In this document: positions 45,402 to 55,213 of the stretch, piece by piece
Numbering within the stretch: the stretch's first letter is position 1
Layout: every line of letters begins with the position of its first letter
NCBI RefSeq assembly: GCF_001424875.1
Contig: NZ_LMCT01000011.1
Location: forward strand, 104,066-168,065
DNA: 64,000 nucleotides
Source of the DNA: Kitasatospora sp. Root107
GTDB taxonomy: Bacteria; Actinomycetota; Actinomycetes; Streptomycetales; Streptomycetaceae
Direction: 5' to 3'
Translations under genes and position numbers: made by a program
The notes under the pieces: generated by a model
The model's database searches: none
What the model saw: the letters and a program-made list of their open reading frames with translations, nothing else
Told to the model about the DNA's origin: nothing

Positions 45402-45473
45402 GTGGCTGTCACCCAGGTCACGGCTGCCCAGGGCAGCTCGCGCACACCCCTCCCCGTCCCGGCCGTCGGCTGA
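45402..45473 (+). CDS. 23-residue micro-ORF upstream of rsgA
   Basis: A GTG at 45402 preceded at 7 bases by AGGAGGTG opens a 23-codon frame (AVTQVTAAQGSSRTPLPVP and AVG) ending at 45473. The ribosome site is far better than that of rsgA, 71 bases downstream. It could be a translated regulatory leader, a small peptide, or the remnant of a lost gene. The surrounding 45211-45544 gap otherwise holds only a probable promoter (TAGCGT near 45338). Confidence 0.45.
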   Translation: MAVTQVTAAQGSSRTPLPVPAVG

Positions 45474-45544
45474 CGCAGTAACAGAACTCCACGCAGCAGC
45501 CGCCGCCCGCCGGGAAAGCATTCCTCCCGAAGGGCCCCATCGCG

Positions 45545-46642
45545 TTGCTTCACGCATCCGTTTCTCTGCACACCCCTGTCTTCGCCGACTACGGCTGGAC
45601 TTCCGAGCTCGACGAGCTCTTCGCCCCCCTCGCCGAGGGCGGGCTCACCCCTGCGCGGATCACCCGGGTCGACCGGGGGATGTGCGACGTGCTGTTCGCC
45701 GACCCCGAGTCGGGGGAACTGCACACCGTCCGCGCCGACATCCGGCCGGTCCGTGACCCCGACCCGATCAACTGGGCCTGCACCGGCGACTGGGTGGGCG
45801 TCGACCTGACGGCCGCTCCGATGCCGACCGTCTCGGCCCTGCTGCCGCGCTCCACCGCGATCATCCGCAAGGGCGCGGGCAACCGCTCCGAGGGTCAGGT
45901 GCTGGCGGCCAACGTCGACACCGTGCTGATCGCGGCCTCGCTCGCCGCCGACCCCGACCTCGGCCGGATCGAACGCTTCCTGGCACTCGCCTGGGAGTCC
46001 GGCGCCGACCCGGTGGTCGTGCTCACCAAGGGCGACCTGGTGGACGACGCCGAGTTCGTCAAGGCCGACGTCGAGCAGATCGCCCCCGGCGTGGCCGTGG
46101 TGGTGGTCAGCGCCGAGACCGGCGACGGCCTCGACGTGCTGCGCGCCTGCATGGGCGCCACCAGCGCGCTGATCGGCCAGTCCGGCGCCGGCAAGTCCAC
46201 GCTCACCAACGCACTCAGCAACACCGACTCGATGGTGGTGCAGCAGACCCGCGTGGTGGACGAGAAGGGTCGGCACACCACCACCACCCGCGAGATGATC
46301 CCGCTGCCCGGCGGTGGCGTGGTGATCGACACCCCCGGTCTGCGAGGCGCGGGTCTGTTCGGCGGCGAGGGCCTCGCGCAGGCCTTCTCCGAGATCGAGG
46401 ACCTGGCGGGGGAGTGCCGGTTCCACGACTGCGGGCACAACTCCGAGCCTGGCTGCGCCGTGCGGGCCGCGATCGAGGACGGTGTCATCTCGGAGCGGCG
46501 TTGGGAGAGTTACCAGAAGCTCCAGCGTGAGAACGAGTGGATCGCCTCGCGTTCGGACGCGCGGCTCGCGGCCGAGCGGCTGAAGAAGTGGAAGACCATC
46601 ACCCGGACGCACCGCGCCATGGGCGGGTCGCCGAAGAAGTGA
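45545..46642 (+). CDS. rsgA: ribosome small subunit-dependent GTPase A
   Basis: A 365-residue circularly permuted GTPase that assists 30S maturation. After an OB-fold N-terminus the G motifs appear in permuted order: VVLTKGDL (G4), VVVSAETGDGLD (G5), LIGQSGAGKSTLTNAL (G1) and DTPGLRGAGL (G3). The zinc-binding CRFHDCGHNSEPGC and a helical tail follow. No ATG or GTG is available in frame between the last stop and the conserved region, so TTG at 45545 is the likely start; GAAGGG lies rather far (about 14 bases) upstream. Confidence 0.92.
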   Translation: MLHASVSLHTPVFADYGWTSELDELFAPLAEGGLTPARITRVDRGMCDVLFADPESGELHTVRADIRPVRDPDPINWACTGDWVGVDLTAAPMPTVSALLPRSTAIIRKGAGNRSEGQVLAANVDTVLIAASLAADPDLGRIERFLALAWESGADPVVVLTKGDLVDDAEFVKADVEQIAPGVAVVVVSAETGDGLDVLRACMGATSALIGQSGAGKSTLTNALSNTDSMVVQQTRVVDEKGRHTTTTREMIPLPGGGVVIDTPGLRGAGLFGGEGLAQAFSEIEDLAGECRFHDCGHNSEPGCAVRAAIEDGVISERRWESYQKLQRENEWIASRSDARLAAERLKKWKTITRTHRAMGGSPKK

Positions 46643-46650
46643 GCACGGCG

Positions 46651-46693
46651 GTGGGCCGCTGTTCCGGAGTCAGGTTCCGGAGCAGCGGCCCAC
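46651..46693. terminator. bidirectional terminator between rsgA and GH1 gene
   Basis: Eighteen-base arms (46651-46668 and 46676-46693) pair with one G.U position around a 7-base loop, between two convergent genes. Confidence 0.8.
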
Positions 46694-46705
46694 GTCGGTG
46701 TCCGC

Positions 46706-48130
46706 TCAGCGCGGCAGCCGCCCGGTGCGGATCACCTCGGCGTACCAGCGGGCGCTGTCCTTCGGCGTCCGGCGCTGGCTGGCGAAGTCGACGTGCACCA
46801 TGCCGAACCGCTTGCCGTAGCCGTACGCCCACTCGAAGTTGTCCAGCAGCGACCAGAGGAAGTAGCCGCACACCGGCACACCGTCCGCCGCCGCCCGGCG
46901 GACCGCGTCCAGGTGCCCGTGCAGGTACGCCACCCGCTCCGGATCGTGCACCGCGCCGGTGGGGTCGCTGTAGTCGTCGTACGCGGCGCCGTTCTCGGTG
47001 ACCAGCAGCGGCAGCCCCGGCAGGTCGTCGCGCAGCCGGGTGAGCAGCTCGTACAGGCCGTCCGCGTCCACCGGCCAGCCCATCGCCGTCCGGCTGCCCT
47101 CGGCGGGCAGGAAGCGGACGCCGGTGTCGGCGGGCCAGGGGGAGAGCTCGCCGGCGTGGCCGTCCTGGCGCGGCGCGGGGTGCTCCGGGTCGTCGGCGGC
47201 CACCACGGTCGGCGTGTAGTAGTTGATGCCGAGCGAGTCGATCGGGCGGGAGATCTCGGCGAGGTCGCCGTCGTGGACGAAGGACCAGTCGGTCACCTCC
47301 GCCGTGTCGGCCAGCACGTCGGCGGGGTAGCTGCCGTGGAACACCGGGTCGAGGAAGATCCGGTTGGCCAGCCCGTCGATCCGGCGGGCCGCGTCCAGGT
47401 CGGCCGGGTCCTCGGTGAGCGGGCGGACCGCGGCCAGGTTGAGGGTGAGCGAGACCTGTGCGGTGGCCGGCAGTTCGGCCCGCAGGGACGCAACTCCCAA
47501 CCCGTGGGCGAGCAGTAGGTGGTGATGAGCCGTCAGCGCCTCGGCCGGGCTGGTCCGGCCGGGGGCGTGGACGCCGGAGCCGTAGCCCAGGAAGGCACTG
47601 CACCAGGGCTCGTTGAGGGTGGTCCAGGTGCCGATCCGGTCGCCCAGCCGACGGGCCGTCAGGCTCGCGTACTCGGCGAACCGGTAGGCGGTGTCGCGGT
47701 TCAGCCAGCCGCCAGCGTCCTCGAGGGTCTGCGGCAGGTCCCAGTGGTAGAGGGTGGCGACCGGGGTGATGCCGTTGGCCAGCAGCTCGTCGACCAGCCG
47801 GTCGTAGAAGTCCAGCCCGGCCTCGTTGGCCGGACCGCTCCCGGCGGGCTGGATGCGCGGCCAGGCCAGCGAGAACCGGTAGGCGCCCAGGCCGAGTTCG
47901 GCCATCAGCGCGACGTCCTCGCGGTAGCGGTGGTAGTGGTCCGCGGCGATGTCGCCGGTGTCGCCGTTGCGGACCTTGCCGGGGGTGCGGCTGAAGGTGT
48001 CCCAGATGGACGGGGTGCGGCCGCCCTCGGTGGCCGCTCCCTCGATCTGGTACGCGGCGGTGGCCGCGCCCCAGACGAATCCGGCGGGGAAGTCGGTGCG
48101 GACGGGGGCCGGTAGGGCTTCTACGGACAT
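46706..48130 (-). CDS. GH1 beta-glucosidase
   Basis: A 474-residue cytosolic family 1 glycosidase. It starts [19 protein letters not shown], has [11 protein letters not shown] with the acid/base Glu and [12 protein letters not shown] with the nucleophile Glu, and [18 protein letters not shown] near the end. I prefer the ATG at 48130 because GGAAGG lies just upstream; the ATG at 48142 has none. It is last in a binding protein-permease-permease-glucosidase operon like cebEFG-bglC and would hydrolyse imported beta-glucan oligosaccharides to glucose. Confidence 0.94.
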   Translation of the reverse strand: MSVEALPAPVRTDFPAGFVWGAATAAYQIEGAATEGGRTPSIWDTFSRTPGKVRNGDTGDIAADHYHRYREDVALMAELGLGAYRFSLAWPRIQPAGSGPANEAGLDFYDRLVDELLANGITPVATLYHWDLPQTLEDAGGWLNRDTAYRFAEYASLTARRLGDRIGTWTTLNEPWCSAFLGYGSGVHAPGRTSPAEALTAHHHLLLAHGLGVASLRAELPATAQVSLTLNLAAVRPLTEDPADLDAARRIDGLANRIFLDPVFHGSYPADVLADTAEVTDWSFVHDGDLAEISRPIDSLGINYYTPTVVAADDPEHPAPRQDGHAGELSPWPADTGVRFLPAEGSRTAMGWPVDADGLYELLTRLRDDLPGLPLLVTENGAAYDDYSDPTGAVHDPERVAYLHGHLDAVRRAAADGVPVCGYFLWSLLDNFEWAYGYGKRFGMVHVDFASQRRTPKDSARWYAEVIRTGRLPR

Positions 48131-48160
48131 GTCGCCTTCCATGAAGTGAGAGTAGAGGGG

Positions 48161-49015
48161 TCAGCCCTTGACGGCGCCCTGCATGATGCCGCCGACGATC
48201 TGACGGCCCAGCAGTGCGAAGACCACCAGCACGGGGAGGGTGCCGACCAGCGTGCCGGCCATGACGATCGACTGGTCCGGGACGTAGCCTTGGCCGAGCG
48301 ACTTGAGGGCGACCTGGACGGTCGGGTTCTGCGAACTCAGGGCCACGATCGGCCAGAAGAAGTCGTTCCAGGTGGCCATGAAGGTGAGCATGCCGAGCAC
48401 GGCCATCCCGGGACGGGCCACCGGCAGCACGATCGACCAGAAGATCCGCAGGCTCGACGCGCCGTCCATCCGGCCCGCCTCGATCAGCTCGTCCGGCAGC
48501 GCCTGGACCAGGAACTGCCGCATGAAGAAGACCCCGAAGGCGGAGACCAGCGCGGGCAGGATGACCGAGGGCAGCTTGTTCTGCAGGTCCAGCTTCACGA
48601 TCACCATGAACAGCGGGATCACCCCGAGCTGCGGCGGGATCATCATCGTGCCGACCGTGATCGCCAGCAGCAACCCCCGCCCCCGGAACCGGAGTTTGGC
48701 GAAGGCGAAGCCGGCCAGCGTGGAGGAGAGCACCACCCCGGCGGTGACCGCAGCCGCCACGACCAGCGAGTTGACCAACGCCGTCCCGATGGCAGCCTGT
48801 TGCAGCGCCTCGCCGATGTTGTGGAACAGGTTCGGACCCGGGGTGAGCGCCGGAGTGGCCGCGCTGAGCTCGGAGTTGGAGCGGCTCGCGGCCACCAGCG
48901 TCCAGTAGAACGGGAAGACGAAGACCAGGGTGGCGGCGATCAGCACGCCGTAGGCGAGCGGGCCGCCCTGGAGAGGGGAACGTCTCTTCACGGAGCTTCT
49001 CTTCACGGGGGTCAC
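48161..49015 (-). CDS. carbohydrate ABC transporter permease (MalG/CebG-like)
   Basis: A 284-residue permease with six helices and the EAA loop DELIEAGRMDGASSLRIFWSIVLPVARPGM of sugar importers. A GTG at 49015 overlaps the preceding gene's stop as GTGA, giving coupled translation. It pairs with the next permease. No ATPase gene is nearby; in Streptomyces a shared MsiK ATPase serves such CUT1 systems. Confidence 0.9.
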   Translation of the reverse strand: MTPVKRSSVKRRSPLQGGPLAYGVLIAATLVFVFPFYWTLVAASRSNSELSAATPALTPGPNLFHNIGEALQQAAIGTALVNSLVVAAAVTAGVVLSSTLAGFAFAKLRFRGRGLLLAITVGTMMIPPQLGVIPLFMVIVKLDLQNKLPSVILPALVSAFGVFFMRQFLVQALPDELIEAGRMDGASSLRIFWSIVLPVARPGMAVLGMLTFMATWNDFFWPIVALSSQNPTVQVALKSLGQGYVPDQSIVMAGTLVGTLPVLVVFALLGRQIVGGIMQGAVKG

Positions 49016-49950
49016 CGGTCCGTACGGTTGCGCCGGGCCGCGATGGCCGCGTTGACCAGGGCCAGCACGACGATCAGCAGGAACATCACCCAGGCCACGG
49101 CGGCGGCCCGGCCCAGGTGGAAGAAGGTCCAGCCCTGCTCGTACATGTAGAGCCCGAGGGTCTGGTACTGGTGCGAGATGCCGCCGCCCGAGTTGCCCTC
49201 GTACAGCAGCGGTTCGCCGAACAGCTGGGTGGCGCCGATGGTGGAGACCACCACGGTGAAGACGATGGTCGGCCGTAGTCCGGGCACCGTGATGTGCCGG
49301 AACTGCTGCCAGCGGGAGGCGCCGTCGACGGCTGCCGACTCGTACAGCTCCTGCGGGATGGACTGCATGCCGGCCAGATAGATCAGCGCGTTGTAGCCGG
49401 TCCACCGCCAGGTGACGATCAGGGAGACGCCGAACTGCGAGGCCCAGGTGTTCGCCTGCCAGTCGACCGGGCTCAACCCCACCGTGGAGAGTGCCCAGTT
49501 GATCAGCCCGTAGTCCCGGCCGAACAGCTGGGCGAAGACCAGGGTGGCCGCCGCGACCGAGGTGGCGTACGGCATCAGCATCGCGACCCGGAAGAAAGTC
49601 CGGCCGCGCAGGCGGTAGTTGAGCAGATGGGCCAGACCGAGCGCGAGCAGCAGCTGCGGGACGGTGGAGAGCAGCCCGATGGTGAAGGTGTTGCCCAGCG
49701 CGTTCCAGAAGAACGGGTCCTCGAACAGCCGGGTGTAGTTCTGGAACCCCAGCCAGTCCATCCGCTCGGAGGTCTGCAACTCGACCCGGTGCAGCGACAC
49801 ATAGGCGGTGTACAGCAGCGGGAACAGGCCGAAGGCCGCGAACAGGACGAAGAACGGGGCGAGAAAGCCGTACGGGGCGAGCCGGGCACCCCGGCGCGGC
49901 CGCGCGACTGCGGGCTGCGAGCTGCGCAGCGGGGCGGAGAGAGTGGCCAT
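49012..49950 (-). CDS. carbohydrate ABC transporter permease (MalF/CebF-like)
   Basis: A 312-residue permease with six or seven helices; the first is APYGFLAPFFVLFAAFGLFPLLYTAYVS. The EAA loop ELYESAAVDGASRWQQFRHITVPGLRPTI is intact. It forms the heterodimeric channel with the downstream permease for oligosaccharide import. It follows the binding-protein gene after 65 bases. Confidence 0.9.
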   Translation of the reverse strand: MATLSAPLRSSQPAVARPRRGARLAPYGFLAPFFVLFAAFGLFPLLYTAYVSLHRVELQTSERMDWLGFQNYTRLFEDPFFWNALGNTFTIGLLSTVPQLLLALGLAHLLNYRLRGRTFFRVAMLMPYATSVAAATLVFAQLFGRDYGLINWALSTVGLSPVDWQANTWASQFGVSLIVTWRWTGYNALIYLAGMQSIPQELYESAAVDGASRWQQFRHITVPGLRPTIVFTVVVSTIGATQLFGEPLLYEGNSGGGISHQYQTLGLYMYEQGWTFFHLGRAAAVAWVMFLLIVVLALVNAAIAARRNRTDR

Positions 49951-50015
49951 GGTGGTCCTTCGGTGGTCACTCCGGCCCGGGGCGGGCGGCGCCCCGGACC
50001 GGAGTTGATCGGACG

Positions 50016-51314
50016 TCAGTTACCGCTGGCCTTCTTGACGTTGTCCAGAGCGTGCTGCCAGGCGGTGGCCGGCGCGGTGTTGGTCCGCTCCACCTCGCCG
50101 AGCGCGTCGGTGAACGCCTTGCCGACCACGCCGTCCTCGGTGCCGAGCACCTGGGCGGGCATGTTGCCGGCCGCCTCGCTGAAGATCTCGCCGATCGGGG
50201 CGTTGTTGAAGTAGGCGTCCTTGACCGTCTTGATCTCGCCCTGCGCACCCGTGCTGGACGGGAAGGAGCCCTGCTTGGTGAAGAGCTTGACCTGCTGCTC
50301 CTTGGCGTTCAGCCACTTGATCAGCTCGGCGGCCTGCTTCGGGTGCTTGGCGGTCTTCGGGACGGCCAGGTAGGCGCCGCCCCAGTTGCCGGTCTTGCCC
50401 GGGCCCGCCGCGATGTCCCACTTGCCCGCGAAGGCGTCGCCCGCCTGGCCCTTGATGTACCCGATCATCCAGGCCGGGCAGCTCAGGGTGGCGAACTTGC
50501 CGGTGCTGAACGCCTTGTTCCACTCCGGGGTCCACTGCGGCAGCTTGGCGGAGAGACCGTCGGCGACCAGCTTGGTGGCGTCCGCCCAGGCGGTCTGCAC
50601 CACCGGGCTGCTGTCGTGCACGGCCTTGCCGCTCTCGTCCGCGTAGCGCACCTTCTGCTGGCCGACCTCGGCGGTGAACATGCCCGCCGCGCTGTCGGTC
50701 CAGGCGTTGCCGGGCTTGGCCTTGGCGACGTACTCCTTGCCGAGCGCCAGGTAGCCCTCCCAGGTCGCCCACTTGGCGGCCAGCTCGGTGCGGTCGGTCG
50801 GCAGCCCGGCCTCCTTGAAGAGGTCGGTGCGGAAGCAGACCGCCTCCGGGCCGATGTCGGTGCCCGCGCCCAGCACCTTGCCGTCGGCGGTCTTCACCGC
50901 GGCGGCCTTCCACGGCACCAGGCCGTCGTTGACGTCACCGGCGCCGAGCGTCCTGAGGTCGGTGAACTTGTCCGCCTGCTTCTGCATCACGCTGGCGATC
51001 CGGCCGACCTCCAGGCCCTGGACGTCGGCCAGACCGCCGCCACCGGCCAGCTTGGTCTGCAGCGCCTGCCAGTACTGGCCCTCGTCCTGGGTGTCGCTCT
51101 GCTTGACGGTGATGTTCGGGTGCAGCTTCATGTACTCGTCGTAGAGGCCGGCCTCCTTGAACCCGAAAGTGCCGAACAGGTCGACGGTCAGCGTCACCTT
51201 CTCGTTCGCATCCTGCGCGCCGGTGGTGCTGCTGCCGGAACTGCATGCGGTCAGCAGCAGGGTGGCGGCGAGGGCGGCGCTGCCGGTGGTCACGGCGGCT
51301 CTGAACGGGCGCAT
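50016..51314 (-). CDS. sugar-binding lipoprotein of ABC transporter
   Basis: A 432-residue extracellular solute-binding protein (family 1). Signal peptide and lipobox LLLTAC lead into VTLTVDLFGTFGFKEAGLYDEY, and GGAYLAVPKTAKHPKQAAELIKWL is typical near the C-terminus. It would capture oligosaccharides, probably laminari-oligomers given the GH81 enzyme next door. The ATG at 51314 has AGGAGG upstream. A GAGAGCGCTCTC operator lies 25 bases before the start. Confidence 0.9.
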   Translation of the reverse strand: MRPFRAAVTTGSAALAATLLLTACSSGSSTTGAQDANEKVTLTVDLFGTFGFKEAGLYDEYMKLHPNITVKQSDTQDEGQYWQALQTKLAGGGGLADVQGLEVGRIASVMQKQADKFTDLRTLGAGDVNDGLVPWKAAAVKTADGKVLGAGTDIGPEAVCFRTDLFKEAGLPTDRTELAAKWATWEGYLALGKEYVAKAKPGNAWTDSAAGMFTAEVGQQKVRYADESGKAVHDSSPVVQTAWADATKLVADGLSAKLPQWTPEWNKAFSTGKFATLSCPAWMIGYIKGQAGDAFAGKWDIAAGPGKTGNWGGAYLAVPKTAKHPKQAAELIKWLNAKEQQVKLFTKQGSFPSSTGAQGEIKTVKDAYFNNAPIGEIFSEAAGNMPAQVLGTEDGVVGKAFTDALGEVERTNTAPATAWQHALDNVKKASGN

Positions 51315-51338
51315 GGGGGGTGCCTCCTGATCGGATTC

Positions 51339-51352
51339 TGAGAGCGCTCTCA
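51339..51352. promoter_or_regulatory. LacI-family operator upstream of binding-protein gene
   Basis: A perfect 14-bp palindrome, tgagagcgctctca, between the binding-protein gene and the divergent GH81 gene. It is close to the CebR-type box TGGGAGCGCTCCCA. Confidence 0.85.
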
Positions 51353-51523
51353 AGCGCTGGAAGGAGAGTGCCGGTTGAGTTCATCGCCCGTCAAGTGCTC
51401 GAAACCCGAACGTAATCTTGGGAGTTGTTCCGCTCCTGGTTTCAGGTCATGAAGTCAGGAAGGTTTCGTCGAGCCCGTTGACAGTGCTCCTCGGGCGCCC
51501 CTACGGTCCGGGATCGAGACCGC

Positions 51524-51541
51524 TGTGAGAGCGCTCTCACA
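51524..51541. promoter_or_regulatory. LacI-family operator upstream of GH81 gene
   Basis: A perfect 18-bp palindrome, tgtgagagcgctctcaca, 30 bases before the glucanase start. Its core is identical to the operator at 51339, so both divergent units should answer to the same repressor. Confidence 0.85.
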
Positions 51542-51571
51542 TCCCCCACTCCCACCCCGAGGTGTTCAGAC

Positions 51572-54451
51572 ATGAAGCCGCCACGCGCTCGGTCCCCGAG
51601 GCGTCTGGTCCGCCCGGCTGCGGCCATCTCCGCGATCGCGCTCACCGCCGCCGCCCTCACCGCCACGGTCGGTGCCTCCACCGCCTCCGCCGCCACGATC
51701 AAGGTCGGGCTCGGCGGGTACACCGACACCCGCCCGGCCGGCACGATCGGCCCGAGCAACTCCGACGGTGCCCCGCTCGCGCCCAAGGTGACCGCGAAGA
51801 TGGCGGGCCAGGCCGTCCCCACCAACGACTGGTGGTCCTCGCTGGTCTTCCAGCGGTACGCGGGCAACCCCTACTCGGAGAACCTGTACGCCCACCCCTT
51901 CACGTTCAAGGCCGCCTCGGGCGGGCTCGAGGTCGGCTACCCCACCAACCCGACCATCACCCCCGACGGGCGCCAGTACGACTTCACCCACACCAAGGAC
52001 CTCACCGTCGGCGTGGCCGGGCTGAACGCCCCCGACACCAAGGTCGACGGCTGGACCGACTGGACCGTCACCCCGCAGTGGACGGACGGCGCGCACACCC
52101 TCGCCACGACCATCGGCCACGGCCTGCCCTACGTCTACGCACACGCCACCGGCGGCGCCGCGCAGATCACCGCGGCCGGCACCCCGACGGTCTTCGCCAA
52201 CCAGGGCAACGTGCTCGGCATCACCGTCGGCGGCCACCACTACGGCCTGTTCGCGCCGACCGGCACCAGCTGGAACGTGAACGGCACCGTGCTGAGCGCC
52301 GCGCTCGGCGCCAAGGACTACTACTCCGTCGCCGTGCTGCCCTCGCCGAACGACCTGGCGCTGTTCCGCACCTACGCGTACAGCTTCGTCACCGACACCA
52401 AGGTCGCCTGGAACTACAGCGCGGGCTCGGTGACGACGAGTTACACCGCCACCACGACCGCCCAGGAGGGCAGCCAGACCGGCACCCTGCTGGCGCTCTA
52501 CCCGCACCAGTGGAAGGCCAGTACGGACCCGCTGACCGCGCTCACCTACACCTCGCCGCGCGGCCAGATGAAGGTCCGTCAGGGCTCCGGCTTCAGCACC
52601 ACCATGAAGGCCGACGCCATCCTGCCCTCGCTGCCGGACGTCGGGGCCCAGGACCGGGCCGCGCTCGGCGCGATGGTCCGCGAGGTGGCCAACTCTGCCG
52701 ACCCGTTCATGGGTGCCAGTGACACCTACTGGACCGGCAAGGCGCTCGCCCGGCTCGGGCAACTGGTGCCGATCGCCGACCAGTTGGGTGACACCGCGAC
52801 CAGGGACAAGCTGCTCGGCCTGATGAAGGGCCGGCTGCAGACCTGGTTCGCCGGCACCGGATCGACGGTCTTCGCGTACGACAACGTCTGGAAGACCCTG
52901 ATCGGCTACCCCGCCTCGTACGGCAGCGACGGGGAGCTGAACGACCACCACTTCCACTACGGCTACTACATCCAGGCCGCCGCCACGGTGGCCCGCTACG
53001 ACGCCGCCTGGGCCGCCGACTCCGCCTGGGGCGGGATGGTCAAGCTGCTCGCCAAGGACGCCGCCAACGCCGACCGGGCCGACACCCGCTTCCCCTGGCT
53101 GCGCAGCTTCGACCCGTACGCGGGCCACGGCTGGGCCGCCGGCCATGCCGCCTTCGCCGCCGGGAACAACGAGGAGTCCTCCTCCGAGTCGCTCAACTTC
53201 AGTGCGGGGCTGATCCTCTACGGCTCGGCGACCGGGGACACCGCGCTGCGGGACCTCGGCATCTACCTGTACACCACCGAGTCCCGGGCGGTCGAGCAGT
53301 ACTGGTTCAACGCCGACCAGTCCGCCTTCCCGGCCGGGTTCGGGCACCAGACGGCGGGCATGGTCTGGGGCAGCGGCGCCGCGTACTCCACCTGGTGGAC
53401 GGCCAGTCCGGGCATGATCCACGGCATCAACTACCTGCCGATCACCGGTGGTTCGCTGTACCTGGCGCGCCGGCAGGACGACATCAAGGCCAACCTGGCT
53501 GAGCTCAAGGCCAACAACGGCGGGGTGTTCACCGACTGGCGGGACCTGGCCTGGGAGTTCCAGGCGCTGGCCGACCCGGCCGCCGCCAAGGCCAACTGGG
53601 ATGCGGGCAAGGACGGTTACACCCCCGAGGAGGGCGAGTCCAAGGCACACACCTACCACTGGATCTACAACCTCGCCGCCCTCGGCACGCTCGACCCGGC
53701 GACCACCTCGGACCAGCCGACCTCGGCGGTCTTCGTCAACGGCGCCACCCGTACGCACGTCGCGCACAACTACTCGACGGCGGCGCGGGCGGTGCACTTC
53801 TCGGACGGCTACACGCTCACCGTGCCGGCCCGGTCCACCGCGAGCGAGCGGGGCAGCTTCCAGGACGGCGGGTCGGGCGGGGTTCCGTCGCCCTCGCCGT
53901 CGCCTTCGCCCTCCTCTTCCCCCTCGCCGTCCCCGTCCCCGTCGGTGCCTCCCGCCAGTGGCAGCACCTTCTACCTCCAGCCTGGTGGCGGCCTGACCAC
54001 CGCCTACGGCACCGGCGCCACCACCAGCACCATCGCCTCGGCCGGTGGCACCAACCACGACGGCACCCCGTACCAGCCCACCGTGTACGAGCTGCGCAAC
54101 GTCAACGGGACCCTGCGGGCGGGCGCCGCAACGGAGTTCGACCTCTACCTGGACGCGGGTACGGCCGTCGGCCTCGGCCAGCAGGTCCGGATCTCCTACG
54201 ACCTGACGGGCAACGGCAGCTTCGACCGGGTCGAGACCTACCGCTACTTCGCCACCGACCCGGTGGTGGGCTGGGAGCGCTATGCGGCCACCGCCGGGCT
54301 CGCCTCGGCCACCGGCAGCCTCGGCAACCTGGCCAACGGCACGGTCAGGGTGGAGGTCTGGTCCGCGATCGGCAACGCCCCGGCCCAGCTCCGCACCGGC
54401 GCGTCCCAGGCCCAGGGCAATGCCTCGGTGCTGCGGATTCCGTTCAACTGA
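51572..54451 (+). CDS. secreted GH81 endo-beta-1,3-glucanase with C-terminal binding module
   Basis: A 959-residue exported enzyme that cuts beta-1,3-glucan such as laminarin or fungal wall glucan. After a basic signal peptide (about 1-41, ending ASAA) the GH81 domain shows PTNDWWSSLVFQ, YAHPF, NDHHFHYGYYIQAA and SFDPYAGHGWAAG. The catalytic NNEESSSES has E534 and E535. A Ser/Pro linker (about 772-792) leads to a C-terminal beta-sandwich module of about 165 residues resembling CBM56, a beta-1,3-glucan binder. It is divergent from the ABC importer and shares its operator. Confidence 0.92.
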   Translation: MKPPRARSPRRLVRPAAAISAIALTAAALTATVGASTASAATIKVGLGGYTDTRPAGTIGPSNSDGAPLAPKVTAKMAGQAVPTNDWWSSLVFQRYAGNPYSENLYAHPFTFKAASGGLEVGYPTNPTITPDGRQYDFTHTKDLTVGVAGLNAPDTKVDGWTDWTVTPQWTDGAHTLATTIGHGLPYVYAHATGGAAQITAAGTPTVFANQGNVLGITVGGHHYGLFAPTGTSWNVNGTVLSAALGAKDYYSVAVLPSPNDLALFRTYAYSFVTDTKVAWNYSAGSVTTSYTATTTAQEGSQTGTLLALYPHQWKASTDPLTALTYTSPRGQMKVRQGSGFSTTMKADAILPSLPDVGAQDRAALGAMVREVANSADPFMGASDTYWTGKALARLGQLVPIADQLGDTATRDKLLGLMKGRLQTWFAGTGSTVFAYDNVWKTLIGYPASYGSDGELNDHHFHYGYYIQAAATVARYDAAWAADSAWGGMVKLLAKDAANADRADTRFPWLRSFDPYAGHGWAAGHAAFAAGNNEESSSESLNFSAGLILYGSATGDTALRDLGIYLYTTESRAVEQYWFNADQSAFPAGFGHQTAGMVWGSGAAYSTWWTASPGMIHGINYLPITGGSLYLARRQDDIKANLAELKANNGGVFTDWRDLAWEFQALADPAAAKANWDAGKDGYTPEEGESKAHTYHWIYNLAALGTLDPATTSDQPTSAVFVNGATRTHVAHNYSTAARAVHFSDGYTLTVPARSTASERGSFQDGGSGGVPSPSPSPSPSSSPSPSPSPSVPPASGSTFYLQPGGGLTTAYGTGATTSTIASAGGTNHDGTPYQPTVYELRNVNGTLRAGAATEFDLYLDAGTAVGLGQQVRISYDLTGNGSFDRVETYRYFATDPVVGWERYAATAGLASATGSLGNLANGTVRVEVWSAIGNAPAQLRTGASQAQGNASVLRIPFN

Positions 54452-54500
54452 CACATGATCAACTAACCGGCGCGGTCGACTGACCCAGCCCGTTTCGCGA

Positions 54501-54531
54501 CCGGCTCCCGGCAGCTCCTGCCGGGGGCCGG
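54501..54531 (+). terminator. terminator after GH81 gene
   Basis: Fourteen-base arms (54501-54514 and 54518-54531) pair with one G.U position around a 3-base loop, about 50 bases after the stop. Confidence 0.7.
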
Positions 54532-54618
54532 CCCGTTGCGCCGGGTGGGTGAGCCGGGTCGCCTGGACGGTGGGTGCTGGGGCACGATGCTCCGGGGGCC
54601 TTCCAGAAGGGGACTCGT

Positions 54619-55188
54619 GTGACCACGTATCAGGTCGGCTATTTCGTCGGCAGCCTGTCCGAGAAGTCGATCAACCGGGTGCTGTCCCGGGCGCTGATCC
54701 GGCTGGCGCCGGCGGAGTTGGAGTTCCGGGAGATCCCGATCAAGGATCTGCCGCTCTACAACCACGACTTCGACGCCGACTACCCGCCGGAGGGCCGGGC
54801 GCTCAAGGAGGCGATCGCCGCTTCGCAGGCGCTGCTGTTCATCACGCCCGAGTACAACCGGGGTATCCCCGGTGCGCTGAAGAACGCGATCGACTGGGCC
54901 AGCCGCCCGTGGGGCACCAACTCCTTCACCCACAAGCCCTCGGCGGTGATCGGCACCTCGCCCGGCAAGATCGGCACCGCCGTGGCGCAGCAGAGTCTGC
55001 GGTCCGCGCTGAGCTTCTGCAACTCCCCGCAGATGTCCGCCCCGGAGGCGTACATCCAGTTCACCCCGGGCCTGTTCGGTGACGACGGCGAGGTGACCGA
55101 GCCGACCACGCTGCAGTTCCTCAGTGACTTCATGGCCGACTACAAGGCTTTCGTCGAACGGGTGTTGACGGTACTGCCGCCCCGCTAG
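54619..55188 (+). CDS. NADPH-dependent FMN reductase
   Basis: A 189-residue flavodoxin-like reductase. YFVGSLSEKSINRVL forms the phosphate-binding loop and FITPEYNRGIPGALKNAIDW the flavin/NADPH contact region, as in the azoreductase/ArsH-like group. The GTG at 54619 has AAGGGGAC upstream and is preferred over an in-frame ATG at 54574. It reduces FMN or quinones in the cytosol. Its place inside the glucan region looks incidental; no shared operator is seen. Confidence 0.9.
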   Translation: MTTYQVGYFVGSLSEKSINRVLSRALIRLAPAELEFREIPIKDLPLYNHDFDADYPPEGRALKEAIAASQALLFITPEYNRGIPGALKNAIDWASRPWGTNSFTHKPSAVIGTSPGKIGTAVAQQSLRSALSFCNSPQMSAPEAYIQFTPGLFGDDGEVTEPTTLQFLSDFMADYKAFVERVLTVLPPR

Positions 55189-55213
55189 CCAGGTGGCGTG
55201 GCAGAGTTCGGGT

